Assembly (NCBI GenBank): GCA_004151065.3
Contig: NWUY0300032883.1
Location: 8,784 to 21,093, forward strand
Direction of reading: 5' to 3'
Source: Larix sibirica
Lineage: Eukaryota; Streptophyta; Pinopsida; Pinales; Pinaceae
DNA: 12,310 nt
The position numbers and the translations under genes are program-made. The notes beneath the pieces were generated by a model, which had not been told where the DNA came from, did no database searches, and was given only the letters and a program-made list of their open reading frames with translations. This document shows, in pieces, positions 1 to 8,419 of the stretch. Every line of letters begins with the position of its first letter. The stretch's first letter is position 1.

Positions 1-200
1 CTCTTTGCACCTCTCCTTCAATGGAAAGGGTTCATTTTTGGGATCATATGGATAGTTCGACAAGCAAGCAGGAGTATTTGGAATGTAATCAGACTAACAA
101 GCATCTCTTCTTATAGAAGTGATGGTGTTGAACAACTTTCAACGAGGCAAATACTCTATTCGACCTGGAAGAAATATCTCTTTTGGCAGTCCTAGATGAG

Positions 201-993
201 ATGGTCTTCTAGAGATTCAACAAAAGCAATAGGGAATTTTTGGAGCTTGTTAGGTGGTAAAGCAACATCGAACTCCATTTGATAAAGGATAGGCTTGGAG
301 AGCTAAGAAGGTTGTAGTTGATTCGTGCAGATGTTTGTGGGTCTATGAAGATAACATTAGTCTATGGTGTTAGGTATTTCTTGTTGTTTGTAGATGAGTT
401 TTCTTGAAAAATGTGGGTGTATTTTTTAGAGTTAAAATCAAAAGTATTCATTGAGTTCAAGAAGTTTAAAGCAAGGGTGGAAAGAGTTTTGGAGTTGCAT
501 TAAATTCTCAGGTATATTAATCGTGGAGGATTTTGTTCCATGAAATTTAATAACTTTTGTACTCAAGAGGGTATTTAGAGACAATACACCACACTCTAGA
601 CTCCGCAACAACATGGAGTGGTAGAGAGTTGTAATTGTACTATTATTGAGATGGCACGTTGCATGTTAGAAAACAAATATGTTCCTTATAGGTATTGTGT
701 TGAAGCAATGCACACTAGTGTATTTGCTTAATAGATCTCTGACAAAGGTAGTGCAAAAGAAGGCTCGAGAGGAAGCATGGTCTAGACAAAAAACACAAGC
801 ACGTCATCCGAAAGTTTTACTTGTATGTGCACGGGTCCCTAAAAGATATCAAACCAAACTAGTTCCCAAAAGTAAGAAATTGGTGATCATTGGTTACAAC
901 AACATTAACAAAGGATAGAAGTTAGTTGATGTGGATATTGACAAATTAAGCCTTAGTCAAGATGTTGTGGTTGATGAGAATGTGGGGCTATTT
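201..993 (+). pseudogene. Ty1/copia-type integrase fragment (copy 1), inactivated
   Basis: This is a decayed piece of a copia-type polyprotein covering the integrase core and the region after it. Frame 201-720 shows a weak lead-in (FNKSNREF, LELVRW), then RADVCGSMK near 324, YFLLFVDEFS, KMWVYFLELKSKVF, TPQQHGVVES and IIEMARCMLENK. After a frameshift near 720 the frame from 679 carries YLLNRSLTKVV, EEAWSRQKT and PKSKKLVIIGYNN, ending in SQDVVVDEN. These are landmarks of copia integrases (family knowledge). Of the catalytic D,D,E triad, the first Asp (330-332) and the Glu (624-626) remain. The second Asp is Asn (codon 519-521, in YINRGG). There are several in-frame stops. No protease, reverse transcriptase or RNase H region is visible on either side, so the element is both truncated and mutated. 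Confidence 0.9.
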
Positions 994-1257
994 TAGTTGA
1001 ATTTGGATATGAAAATATTTGAGAAGGAGAAAGTTTTGACCAACAACTTAGGTAGGATGCTTGTGCAATCTCTATCTAAAGGGGGGGAGAATTTTGAGGA
1101 CGAGTCTCTCGAAATGATCGAATGAAGTGATACCAAACAAAATGATTGGATGAATTGATACATAAGCACCTAGAACAACAAAAATAAATCTTGTGCAAGG
1201 ATCTTTTGCCCCACAATTGAACTTCATTGGGTCGAAGTTGAAATGACATAAAGCGTA

Positions 1258-1343
1258 CAACCTTTGATCAACCTTGTGAATCCACCTACTTTTATTTTCA
1301 TTTGTTGGACATTAGCCAACCTTTGATCGACCTTGTGAATCCA
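1258..1343. repeat. Pair of 27-bp direct repeats
   Basis: A 27-base unit beginning CAACCTTTGATC and ending CTTGTGAATCCA occurs at 1258-1284 and 1317-1343, with one mismatch (A versus G at the 13th base). The period is 59 bases. It overlaps the left arm of the inverted repeat at 1282-1401. Confidence 0.9.
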
Positions 1344-1401
1344 TGTAAGTTGAAAAAGATAATTTAATTAATGTCCAACAAATGGCCGCAAAAGTAGGCC
1401 A
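1282..1401. repeat. 33-bp imperfect inverted repeat with LTR-like ends
   Basis: The left arm 1282-1314 and right arm 1369-1401 are reverse complements over 33 positions, apart from a few mismatches. The inner 16 bases (1299-1314 against 1369-1384) are perfect. Within the arms, TGTTGGACATTA (1303-1314) and TAATGTCCAACA (1369-1380) resemble the TG...CA ends typical of plant copia LTRs. The 54-base loop contains the second 27-bp direct repeat. No direct target-site duplication flanks 1303-1380. It may be a foldback remnant made of LTR-end sequence. Confidence 0.8.
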
Positions 1402-1425
1402 AAAGTAGTACATCTGATGAAAAAA

Positions 1426-1440
1426 CAAAGTGGGAGTGTG
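1426..1440 (+). other. Possible copia polypurine tract and 3' LTR start
   Basis: CAAAGTGGGAG followed by TGTG resembles the purine tract (AAGTGGGAG) that precedes the TG of the 3' LTR in many plant copia elements (family knowledge). If correct, the LTR starts at about 1437. The position, about 430 bases after the integrase remnant, would require loss of the reverse transcriptase and RNase H region. No second LTR copy or primer binding site was found to confirm it. Confidence 0.3.
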
Positions 1441-1661
1441 AAAGCAACTCCTAGATAAATTCTAAAAGCATAAGAAAACATAGATCTAAATCTCCATCTA
1501 AGGGAAGAAATGCCAATAGAAAGTACACACTAGAGTGCAAGTACAACAAAAATGCTATGAAAGCTATAAAAACCAAGGAACTCTTGATGATTGGCCAACT
1601 AGATCTCGTTGTCGAGGATGGGTGACACTGAGTGGTAGTTTCTCATCAAAGTCATTAATAA

Positions 1662-1970
1662 TTGTGTAAGCAACTAAGCATTGATGCACTGGTGGTTGAT
1701 GCCCTCTAGGGAGAGGGAATTGAATTTGAAGATGGAGGTACCACATCCTTAAAAAATGCTTCTTTTAGTGAATCTTCCAGAAAGCCAATGAATTCTGAAG
1801 GAGGGGAAATGTGAAAAAGATTGTATTTGTCTTCATATGCAATATGGCTTTATTTGGCACTATTAAGGGATGAGACATTTGTCAAGCAATGGATAGAAGC
1901 TTACTTGTGTGCAAATGGCAGAAGCTTTAGCACTATAGTAGGGCTTATGCCTTGCAAATTATATGCAAAG
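1662..1970 (+). pseudogene. Degenerate coding-like frame of an unrecognised gene (copy 1)
   Basis: One frame reads for 103 codons with only two stops (TAG 1707-1709, TGA 1812-1814) and has protein-like composition. It contains GEGIEFEDGGTT, SFSESSRKPMNSEGGE, then after the TGA KRLYLSSYAIWLYLALLRDE, FVKQWIEAYL and ANGRSFSTIVGL. The last part looks like an amphipathic helical region. The frame ends near a GCAAAG|GTATGG splice-donor-like site at 1970/1971. It lies downstream of the copia debris and upstream of the exon-like frame at 2767-2914, so both may be exons of one captured or decayed host gene. I do not recognise the family. Chance openness cannot be excluded. Its 3' part overlaps repeat A1. 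Confidence 0.4.
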
Positions 1971-2250
1971 GTATGGTCCTAAATAATCTTAGAGGTTAAT
2001 ATAAAAAACGGATGTAAATCCCTGTGAATAAGGATTTAGTGCTTACTTCTTGTTGTCTTACTTGTATGATGGCATTTGGCATGTTCCATTCTAGTATTGC
2101 ATGTCCATTGCTGTACATTCTTAAGCGCGTTGAGTATCCTATTAACCAATGATTGTACTGTTTTGTACACTTACTTGTTCTCAATGTATGTACAGTTTTC
2201 GATTCTGATTCATTCTCCACCTTGTCAACTTTTGAGACAAGATTTTTAGG
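1911..2250. repeat. Diverged repeat A1 (copy 1)
   Basis: About 340 bases starting GCAAATGGCA and ending GACAAGATTTTTAGG match A2 at 2486-2822, offset about 575. Shared blocks include GTAGGGCT, ATGCCTTGCAAATTATATGC, GCTGTACATTCTTAAG, GAGTATCC, TATTAACCA and CTTTTGAGACAAG. Divergence is substantial, with many substitutions and small indels. The duplication is therefore far older than the 2.9-kb one that contains it. Confidence 0.85.
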
Positions 2251-2485
2251 TACTAATAACTAATCTATATGTTTTTATTCTCATTGTGGCTATCATATGA
2301 CATGTACAATTACATGTTTTGTGGAAATCTTAATTCACATACCTTGTGATCCATGTCTCTTCAACATCTTCTCAAGTATAGGCATTCACTTGTTCAAACA
2401 ATTAAGTTGTAGCCTTTTGTATAAGGCCTTTCAAAGAGAGGGTCTCTGATATATCCAAGATGAGTTTGGTTGGGAGGCTATGTAT

Positions 2486-2822
2486 GCAAATGGCATAAGC
2501 TTTGGCGCTTAAGTAGGGCTAATGCCTTGCAAATTATATGCATAGGTGGGGTCGTAAACAAGAATGGATATAATATATTTGTGAATAAGGGTTTAGAGCT
2601 TACTAGATGTCATCTCACTTGTATGAACATTGAAAACTCTTGGCACATTCCATTTTAATATTGTATGTCTGCTGCTGTACATTCTTAAGAGTGGTGAGTA
2701 TCCCATTAACCAGTGTATGTACAGTTTTATACATATTACAATGACTCGTCCTCAGCTAATGTACAGTATTCAACTATGATTCATTGTTCACCATGTGGAC
2801 TTTTGAGACAAGGTTTTTAGGT
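2486..2822. repeat. Diverged repeat A2 (copy 1)
   Basis: This is the second unit of the 340-bp repeat that begins at 1911. Its right end runs into the exon-like frame at 2767-2914; homology with A1 stops just after TTTTTAGGT. A1 therefore carries only the first 19 or so codons of that frame. The 235 bases between the units (2251-2485) are not part of the repeat. Confidence 0.85.
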
Positions 2823-2914
2823 GCCCTCAATGAGGAAGCACAAGGCACATTTGTAGACTTTCTGTTGGCTCTTGGAAGAATCTTCAGAAATACATACCAA
2901 CACATTCCTTCTGA
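2767..2914 (+). pseudogene. Exon-like frame of an unrecognised gene, cut off (copy 1)
   Basis: After an acceptor-like TGTACAG (ending at 2766) an open frame reads FNYDSLFTMWTFETRF, LGALNEEAQGTFVDF and LLALGRIFRNTYQHIPS. It has balanced, protein-like composition and helical character. It stops matching copy 2 at 2914, where a second piece of repeat A2 and then an 'n' follow, so the exon is interrupted here. The A1 repeat keeps the same reading frame over its first part (FDSDS, FETRFLG) before a stop. Family not recognised. Confidence 0.45.
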
Positions 2915-2956
2915 GAAAACACTTGGCACATTCCATTTTAATATTGTATGTCTGCN
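2913..2956. other. Junction with repeated A2 piece and a single 'n'
   Basis: At 2913-2955 the sequence GAAAAC, one changed base, then CTTGGCACATTCCATTTTAA and onward repeats 2631-2673 almost exactly. It is followed at once by an undetermined base at 2956. Copy 2 has no such piece. An abrupt jump back into the same repeat next to an 'n' is what a misjoined contig end would look like. Confidence 0.75.
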
Positions 2957-3166
2957 GAAGAGTTACATCAGTTGTATTTGAGATGCCTCCCCTTCCTCCT
3001 ACCTCATGCTAGGATGCTCATGGGGAATTTGGCTTATTTATCTGAATTTCATTCCTAAACAATAATCTGTACCTGCCATAGCAATATGCATCATTAGTGC
3101 TAGCCTCCAGTCATCCAACTGCTAACTTCTATTTTCTTTTTCCTGTGCTTGCATTTTTTGTATGCA

Positions 3167-3307
3167 ATGGTCTTCGAGGAAGGTTTGGACAAGGAAAGTA
3201 CAGACTCCACGGTTAAAGATGCGATGTATGCTGCTTTATTATGGGTTAGAAATTGGAATTGCCTCTGTTCAGTCAGAAACAATGCAACTACTGTAAACTC
3301 AAGCTGA
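3167..3307 (+). other. Short exon-like open frame with splice-like lead-in
   Basis: An open frame reads MVFEEGLDKESTDSTV, KDAMYAALLWVRNWNCL and ends at TGA 3305-3307. Upstream lie a branch-point-like GCTAAC (3121-3126), a pyrimidine-rich stretch, and a possible acceptor AG at 3177-3178. It might be a terminal exon remnant. At 46 codons, with no recognised family, chance is a real alternative. Confidence 0.2.
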
Positions 3308-4440
3308 CTTGGGTAGTAGTCTATAGAGGCCTACCTTATCTGATGATAGTAAGTTAAGGACTACGCTGTGTGCAATTGAAAAATACTAAATGAAATTTGG
3401 AGAAGTTGCAAAATATTTAGAATTATGATTTGCCTCTTACTATCCTAGAGAAGAGCCACTTGACTTAGGTTGAGTCCATATACTTTTTAGTCTAGAAGAC
3501 AACATAACAGTGAAATTATGATGATATATTCTCTTTGCATACTGAAGGAACCTTGGATAAGGATACACTGAAACTTCTTTATATGGCAATTTTCAAACTG
3601 TCCACAAAACAGAGGATTGATAAAATGAGTATCCATTTTTGGGTTAAGGCCCAAGCTGCTTATCCAAATGAAAGAGATCCATGAAGATTCATGAATCCTT
3701 TACTAATTAAAAGTGCAATTGTGATTTGCCGCCCACTATTCTTTGGATAAACCCACTTCACTATGTTTAAACCATACAATTTATGAATCATGGAGATCTA
3801 TTATTTTTACGTATTTGATTAGTCATGGATAAGGAAAATGAAGAAATATTTCAGATTGCTGTTGTGGGAAGGCCCAAAAGCTCTAAGATGGCAAAAATGG
3901 GATGGCTCTGAAATACAATAAACATATTTATTAGCATGTATATTGTGGAGGGGAAAAAAGGCATTGGATACTCCCCAGTCTAATCTTGTCGTGTTTTAAA
4001 TATGATTACCTTATTAATATTTAATGCTTGTGTTATTGGGGTATTTATGTAAGCCCTTCCATTGGAGAAGTGATCAAGGAAAATAACCAGAAGCAGCAAA
4101 AAATGGCTGTTTATTTGTAAATGATTGTCACTTTGATTTTCTTGAAATGGCTTGGGAATGTTTCCTGCCAAGCAGACAGAAAGAGGGCGGCTTAGAAAAA
4201 CCTTCTGGCATGTTCCTAACTTCCAGGCATAGCTGTCAGATTTTTGAGATTTCACAAAGTTTAGAAATGAGGTTATTTCATTAGTGAGGTTCCTGTTTAG
4301 CATAGGTTGAAATTTTAAACCTCACAACAAAGCATTGATAACAATCAACAATGCTTGCCTATAAAAATCAGTTTGAAAAGAGAGCAACATCAGGCAGTTT
4401 ATATGTCTACTAGAGATTCAAAAGAGATATTTCTATCTTT

Positions 4441-4490
4441 ATACAAACAAATAAACAAACAAAGATATTTATACACGCACACACATACAT
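4441..4490. repeat. Low-complexity (AAAC and AC) stretch
   Basis: ACAAACAAATAAACAAACAA is followed after a short gap by ATACACGCACACACATACAT. This is an imperfect microsatellite-like tract of no further meaning. Confidence 0.6.
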
Positions 4491-4840
4491 GTAACTACTC
4501 ATCCCACCCTTCCATCCAGTATGCCAGAATTAGATTGTTGGTACCTTGCCAACCCCAAATATAACGGAAATCATTGACTTTTGAACCTCGATATTCATAG
4601 GTTTTTATTGCGGGCATAGATTGTTGTTGAGTATAGTGCTCTCTTTGCACCTCTCCTTCAATGGAAAGGGTTCATTTTTGGGATCATATGGATAGTTCGA
4701 CAAGCAAGCAGGAGTATTTGGAATGTAATCAGACTAACAAGCATCTCTTCTTATAGAAGTGATGGTGTTGAACAACTTTCAATGAGGCAAATACTCTGTT
4801 CAACCTGGAAGAAATATCTCTTTTGGCAGTCCTAGATGAG

Positions 4841-5633
4841 ATGGTCTTCTAGAGATTCAACAAAAGCAATAGGGAATTTTTGGAGCTTGTTAGGTGGTAA
4901 AGCAACATCGAACTCCATTTGATAAAGGATAGGCTTGGAGAGCTAAGCAGGTTGTAGTTGATTCGTGCAGATGTTTGTGGGTCTATGAAGATAACATTAG
5001 TCTATGGTGTTAGGTATTTCTTGTTGTTTGTAGATGAGTTTTCTTGAAAAATGTGGGTGTATTTTTTAGAGTTAAAATCAAAAGTATTCATTGAGTTCAA
5101 GAAGTTTAAAGCAAGGGTGGAAAGAGTTTTGGAGTTGCATTAAATTCTCAGGTATATTAATCGTGGAGGATTTTGTTCCATGAAATTTAATAACTTTTGT
5201 ACTCAAGAGGGTATTTAGAGACAATACACCACACTCTAGACTCCGCAACAACATGGAGTGGTAGAGAGTTGTAATTGTACTATTATTGAGATGGCACGTT
5301 GCATGTTAGAAAACAAATATGTTCCTTATAGGTATTGTGTTGAAGCAATGCACACTAGTGTATTTGCTTAATAGATCTCTGACAAAGGTAGTGCAAAAGA
5401 AGGCTCGAGAGGAAGCATGGTCTAGACAAAAAACACAAGCACGTCATCCGAAAGTTTTACTTGTATGTGCACGGGTCCCTAAAAGATATCAAACCAAACT
5501 AGTTCCCAAAAGTAAGAAATTGGTGATCATTGGTTACAACAACATTAACAAAGGATAGAAGTTAGTTGATGTGGATATTGACAAATTAAGCCTTAGTCAA
5601 GATGTTGTGGTTGATGAGAATGTGGGGCTATTT
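4841..5633 (+). pseudogene. Ty1/copia-type integrase fragment (copy 2), inactivated
   Basis: This is the duplicate of the integrase fragment at 201-993. It has the same Asp-to-Asn change at the second catalytic position (codon 5159-5161), the same frameshift near 5360 and the same stops (for example TAG at 5556-5558 and 5634-5636). The only difference seen inside it is at 4948, where AAG becomes CAG. Shared lesions mean the element was already dead when the segment was duplicated. Confidence 0.9.
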
Positions 5634-5897
5634 TAGTTGAATTTGGATATGAAAATATTTGAGAAGGAGAAAGTTTTGACCAACAACTTAGGTAGGATGC
5701 TTGTGCAATCTCTATCTAAAGGGGGGGAGAATTTTGAGGACGAGTCTCTCGAAATGATCGAATGAAGTGATACCAAACAAAATGATTGGATGAATTGATA
5801 CATAAGCACCTAGAACAACAAAAATAAATCTTGTGCAAGGATCTTTTGCCCCACAATTGAACTTCATTGGGTCGAAGTTGAAATGACATAAAGCGTA

Positions 5898-5983
5898 CAA
5901 CCTTTGATCAACCTTGTGAATCCACCTACTTTTATTTTCATTTGTTGGACATTAGCCAACCTTTGATCGACCTTGTGAATCCA
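5898..5983. repeat. Pair of 27-bp direct repeats (copy 2)
   Basis: This is the duplicate of the direct-repeat pair at 1258-1343, with units at 5898-5924 and 5957-5983. It carries the same single A/G mismatch between units. Confidence 0.9.
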
Positions 5984-6041
5984 TGTAAGTTGAAAAAGAT
6001 AATTTAATTAATGTCCAACAAATGGCCGCAAAAGTAGGCCA
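5922..6041. repeat. 33-bp imperfect inverted repeat (copy 2)
   Basis: This is an exact duplicate of the structure at 1282-1401, with arms at 5922-5954 and 6009-6041. No compensating or disrupting changes are seen between the two copies, as expected for a recent duplication. Confidence 0.8.
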
Positions 6042-6065
6042 AAAGTAGTACATCTGATGAAAAAA

Positions 6066-6080
6066 CAAAGTGGGAGTGTG
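6066..6080 (+). other. Possible polypurine tract and LTR start (copy 2)
   Basis: This is the duplicate of the site at 1426-1440, with the same bases. It shares the same uncertainty: no partner LTR is visible within the window. Confidence 0.3.
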
Positions 6081-6301
6081 AAAGCAACTCCTAGATAAAT
6101 TCTAAAAGCATAAGAAAACATAGATCTAAATCTCCATCTAAGAAAAGAAATGCCAATAGAAAGTACACACTAGAGTGCAAGTACAACAAAAATGCTATGA
6201 AAGCTATAAAAACCAAGGAACTCTTGATGATTGGCCAACTAGATCTCGTTGTCGAGGATGGGTGACACTGAGTGGTAGTTTCTCATCAAAGTCATTAATA
6301 A

Positions 6302-6610
6302 TTGTGTAAGCAACTAAGCATTGATGCACTGGTGGTTGATGCCCTCTAGGGAGAGGGAATTGAATTTGAAGATGGAGGTACCACATCCTTAAAAAATGCT
6401 TCTTTTAGTGAATCTTCCAGAAAGCCAATGAATTCTGAAGGAGGGGAAATGTGAAAAAGATTGTATTTGTCTTCATATGCAATATGGCTTTATTTGGCAC
6501 TATTAAGGGATGAGACATTTGTCAAGCAATGGATAGAAGCTTACTTGTGTGCAAATGGCAGAAGCTTTAGCACTATAGTAGGGCTTATGCCTTGCAAATT
6601 ATATGCAAAG
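6302..6610 (+). pseudogene. Degenerate coding-like frame of an unrecognised gene (copy 2)
   Basis: This is the duplicate of the frame at 1662-1970, with the same TAG (6347-6349) and TGA (6452-6454) and the same donor-like GCAAAG|GTATGG at 6610/6611. Copy 2 carries no difference that restores or further breaks the frame. It is followed by the more complete exon-like frame at 7409-7578. Gene family not recognised. Confidence 0.4.
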
Positions 6611-6890
6611 GTATGGTCCTAAATAATCTTAGAGGTTAATATAAAAAACGGATGTAAATCCCTGTGAATAAGGATTTAGTGCTTACTTCTTGTTGTCTTT
6701 CTTGTATGATGGCATTTGGCATTTTCCATTCTAGTATTGCATGTCCATTGCTGTACATTCTTAAGCGCGTTGAGTATCCTATTAACCAATGATTGTACTG
6801 TTTTGTACACTTACTTGTTCTCAATGTATGTACAGTTTTCGATTCTGATTCATTCTCCACCTTGTCAACTTTTGAGACAAGATTTTTAGG
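6551..6890. repeat. Diverged repeat A1 (copy 2)
   Basis: This is the duplicate of A1 at 1911-2250. It differs at about 6700 (A to T) and 6723 (G to T). Confidence 0.85.
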
Positions 6891-7127
6891 TACTAATAAC
6901 TAATCTATATGTTTTTATTCTCATTGTGGCTATCATATGACATGTACAATTACATGTTTTGTGGAAATCTTAATTCACATACCTTGTGATCCATGTCTCT
7001 TCAACATCTTCTCAAGTATAGGCATTCACTTGTTCAAACAATTAAGTTGTAGCCTTTTGTATAAGGCCTTTCAAAGAGAGGGTCTCCGATATATATCCAA
7101 GATGAGTTTGGTTGGGAGGCTATGTAT

Positions 7128-7464
7128 GCAAATGGCATAAGCTTTGGCGCTTAAGTAGGGCTAATGCCTTGCAAATTATATGCATAGGTGGGGTCGTAAA
7201 CAAGAATGGATATAATATATTTGTGAATAAGGGTTTAGAGCTTACTAGATGTCATCTCACTTGTATGAACATTGAAAACTCTTGGCACATTCCATTTTAA
7301 TATTGTATGTCTGCTGCTGTACATTCTTAAGAGTGGTGAGTATCCCATTAACCAGTGTATGTACAGTTTTATACATATTACAATGACTCGTCCTCAGCTA
7401 ATGTACAGTATTCAACTATGATTCATTGTTCACCATGTGGACTTTTGAGACAAGGTTTTTAGGT
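7128..7464. repeat. Diverged repeat A2 (copy 2)
   Basis: This is the duplicate of A2 at 2486-2822, now at offset 4642 because of the AT insertion just upstream. It continues into the exon-like frame at 7409-7578. Confidence 0.85.
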
Positions 7465-7578
7465 GCCCTCAATGAGGAAGCACAAGGCACATTTGTAGAC
7501 TTTCTGTTGGCTCTTGGAAGAATCTTCAGAAATACATACCAACACATTCCTTCTGACCTTCAATGCTATATCATACAG
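7409..7578 (+). pseudogene. Exon-like frame of an unrecognised gene (copy 2, longer)
   Basis: This is the same frame as at 2767-2914 but continuous for 56 codons. After LGRIFRNTYQHIPS it reads DLQCYIIQ and reaches CAG|GTTCAT at 7578/7579, a plausible donor. The acceptor-like TGTACAG ends at 7408, and the frame enters at the second base of a codon. There are no stops inside. The upstream frame at 6302-6610 would be a preceding exon, but its donor-like site at 6610 is in phase 0 and does not fit this acceptor directly. Either an exon is missing between them or one boundary is wrong. It could be a decayed host-gene exon carried in repetitive DNA. I cannot name the gene. Confidence 0.45.
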
Positions 7579-8381
7579 GTTCATTTCATTTGTCTTTAAG
7601 AGCTTCAACTACTTGTTGTAGTCCTTTTTATCTTAGCCTTCTTTCTTGTTAGAAGAAGCATGCTGTGTGATTAATTCAGTTGATGACAAAATGTGACTGA
7701 AATACATGCCTGCTTTGCTTCATGGGTAATTGTGATTTGTTTGCTAGGGGTTGAGGTAGACTGTGTTGAATCTTCCCTCCCCAGTCATTTTGGACGCCAA
7801 GAAATTCCTTTGTTTATACTCTGACAGGTTGAAGAAAGCCAATACCATGCTCTCACTCAACTTTTTGTATCTCAGATTCTCAACATTAACTTTATAACAA
7901 ATAATGGGAAATTTGATTTTCCTCTGAAACTTTAGCTCACCAAATGAAGTGCCTTCGCTAACTCCTTTGTGTATACACATCTGTTGTATTGTAAAACCAC
8001 CACTGGGTGGGACTATATTTTTGAAATTTCAAAATTTGTTTCCCCCTTATTGTAGGCATTACGATGATGATGGTACACATATAAGCTCATATGATCACAA
8101 CAGTTGTTATTGGCATCTCATGGGCATACAATATACATCAAAGGATGTTAAATGATGTTAAATAAGATACAACCAGTTGCTTGCCTTCAATATTGTTGGG
8201 AAGCGCAAACTGTATGCTAGATGGTTTGGTACTCATTCATCTATTCACATCTAGTGGAAGTAGTAATCACCTGGAAAATTTTTCCTGTAAAACTAGAAAG
8301 ACTTGATAACTCCTAGCACTAGAGCCAGTGCTACCTCACTCTAATCCTTTCTCTCTTTGGGTTGGTGCTTTGGCGACGACA
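7579..8381. other. Region without recognisable genes
   Basis: AT-rich sequence following the exon-like frame; it could be intron. Open frames of 68-78 codons on either strand show no recognisable domain and look like chance. No transposon signature was seen. Confidence 0.5.
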
Positions 8382-8419
8382 GTAGGGCTTCACTAAGTGA
8401 GTAGGGCTTCACTAAGTGA
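8382..8419. repeat. Perfect 19-bp tandem duplication
   Basis: The unit GTAGGGCTTCACTAAGTGA occurs twice head to tail, at 8382-8400 and 8401-8419, with no mismatch. It is a simple local slippage-type duplication. Confidence 0.95.

Larger units (their letters stand above)
1..2914. repeat. Large direct repeat, copy 1 (about 2.9 kb)
   Basis: This segment is repeated almost perfectly at 4641-7556 in the same orientation. By eye the differences are substitutions at about 143, 158, 162, 308, 1503, 1504, 2060, 2083 and 2447, plus a 2-base AT insertion in copy 2 after 2450, so identity is above 99.5 percent. All internal stops and frameshifts of the copia and gene fragments are shared, so decay came before the duplication. 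The left edge coincides with the window edge, so the true start is unknown. The right edge is 2914, where copy 1 switches to a second piece of its own A2 repeat and then to an 'n'. It could be a real segmental duplication or an allelic or assembly duplicate. Confidence 0.95.
2957..4640. other. Spacer between the two large repeats
   Basis: AT-rich sequence with no recognisable transposon or RNA gene. The longest open frame (107 codons, minus strand, 3980-4303) shows no domain, motif or coding signature I recognise. A faint diverged repeat may link the regions around 3420-3475 and 3716-3770 (shared ATTTGCC, ACTAT, CCACTT), too weak to list separately with confidence. One exon-like frame lies at 3167-3307. 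Confidence 0.5.
4641..7556. repeat. Large direct repeat, copy 2 (about 2.9 kb)
   Basis: This is the second copy of the segment at 1-2914, offset 4640 up to about 2450 and 4642 after the 2-base indel. Beyond 7556 the two copies diverge abruptly. Copy 2 continues an exon-like frame to a possible splice donor at 7578, so copy 2 looks like the uninterrupted version and copy 1 the broken one. Left of 4641 the sequence cannot be compared, because the window starts at the matching base of copy 1. Confidence 0.95.

Noticed and set aside
1303-1380. Reading 1303-1380 as a complete short LTR or miniature element
   Set aside because: The ends fit (TG...CA), but the flanks are inverted (CATT/AATG) rather than directly repeated and the homology continues outward, so this is an extended inverted repeat, not a bounded insertion.
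1564-1746. Minus-strand 60-codon frames duplicated at 6204-6386 (and similarly 1072-1260 with 5712-5900)
   Set aside because: They appear twice only because the whole segment is duplicated. They lie opposite a better plus-strand frame or copia debris and have no recognisable product.
3980-4303. 107-codon open frame on the minus strand, the longest in the window
   Set aside because: No domain, signal or family pattern is recognisable, and AT-rich spacer DNA gives such frames by chance. No copies or splice context support it.
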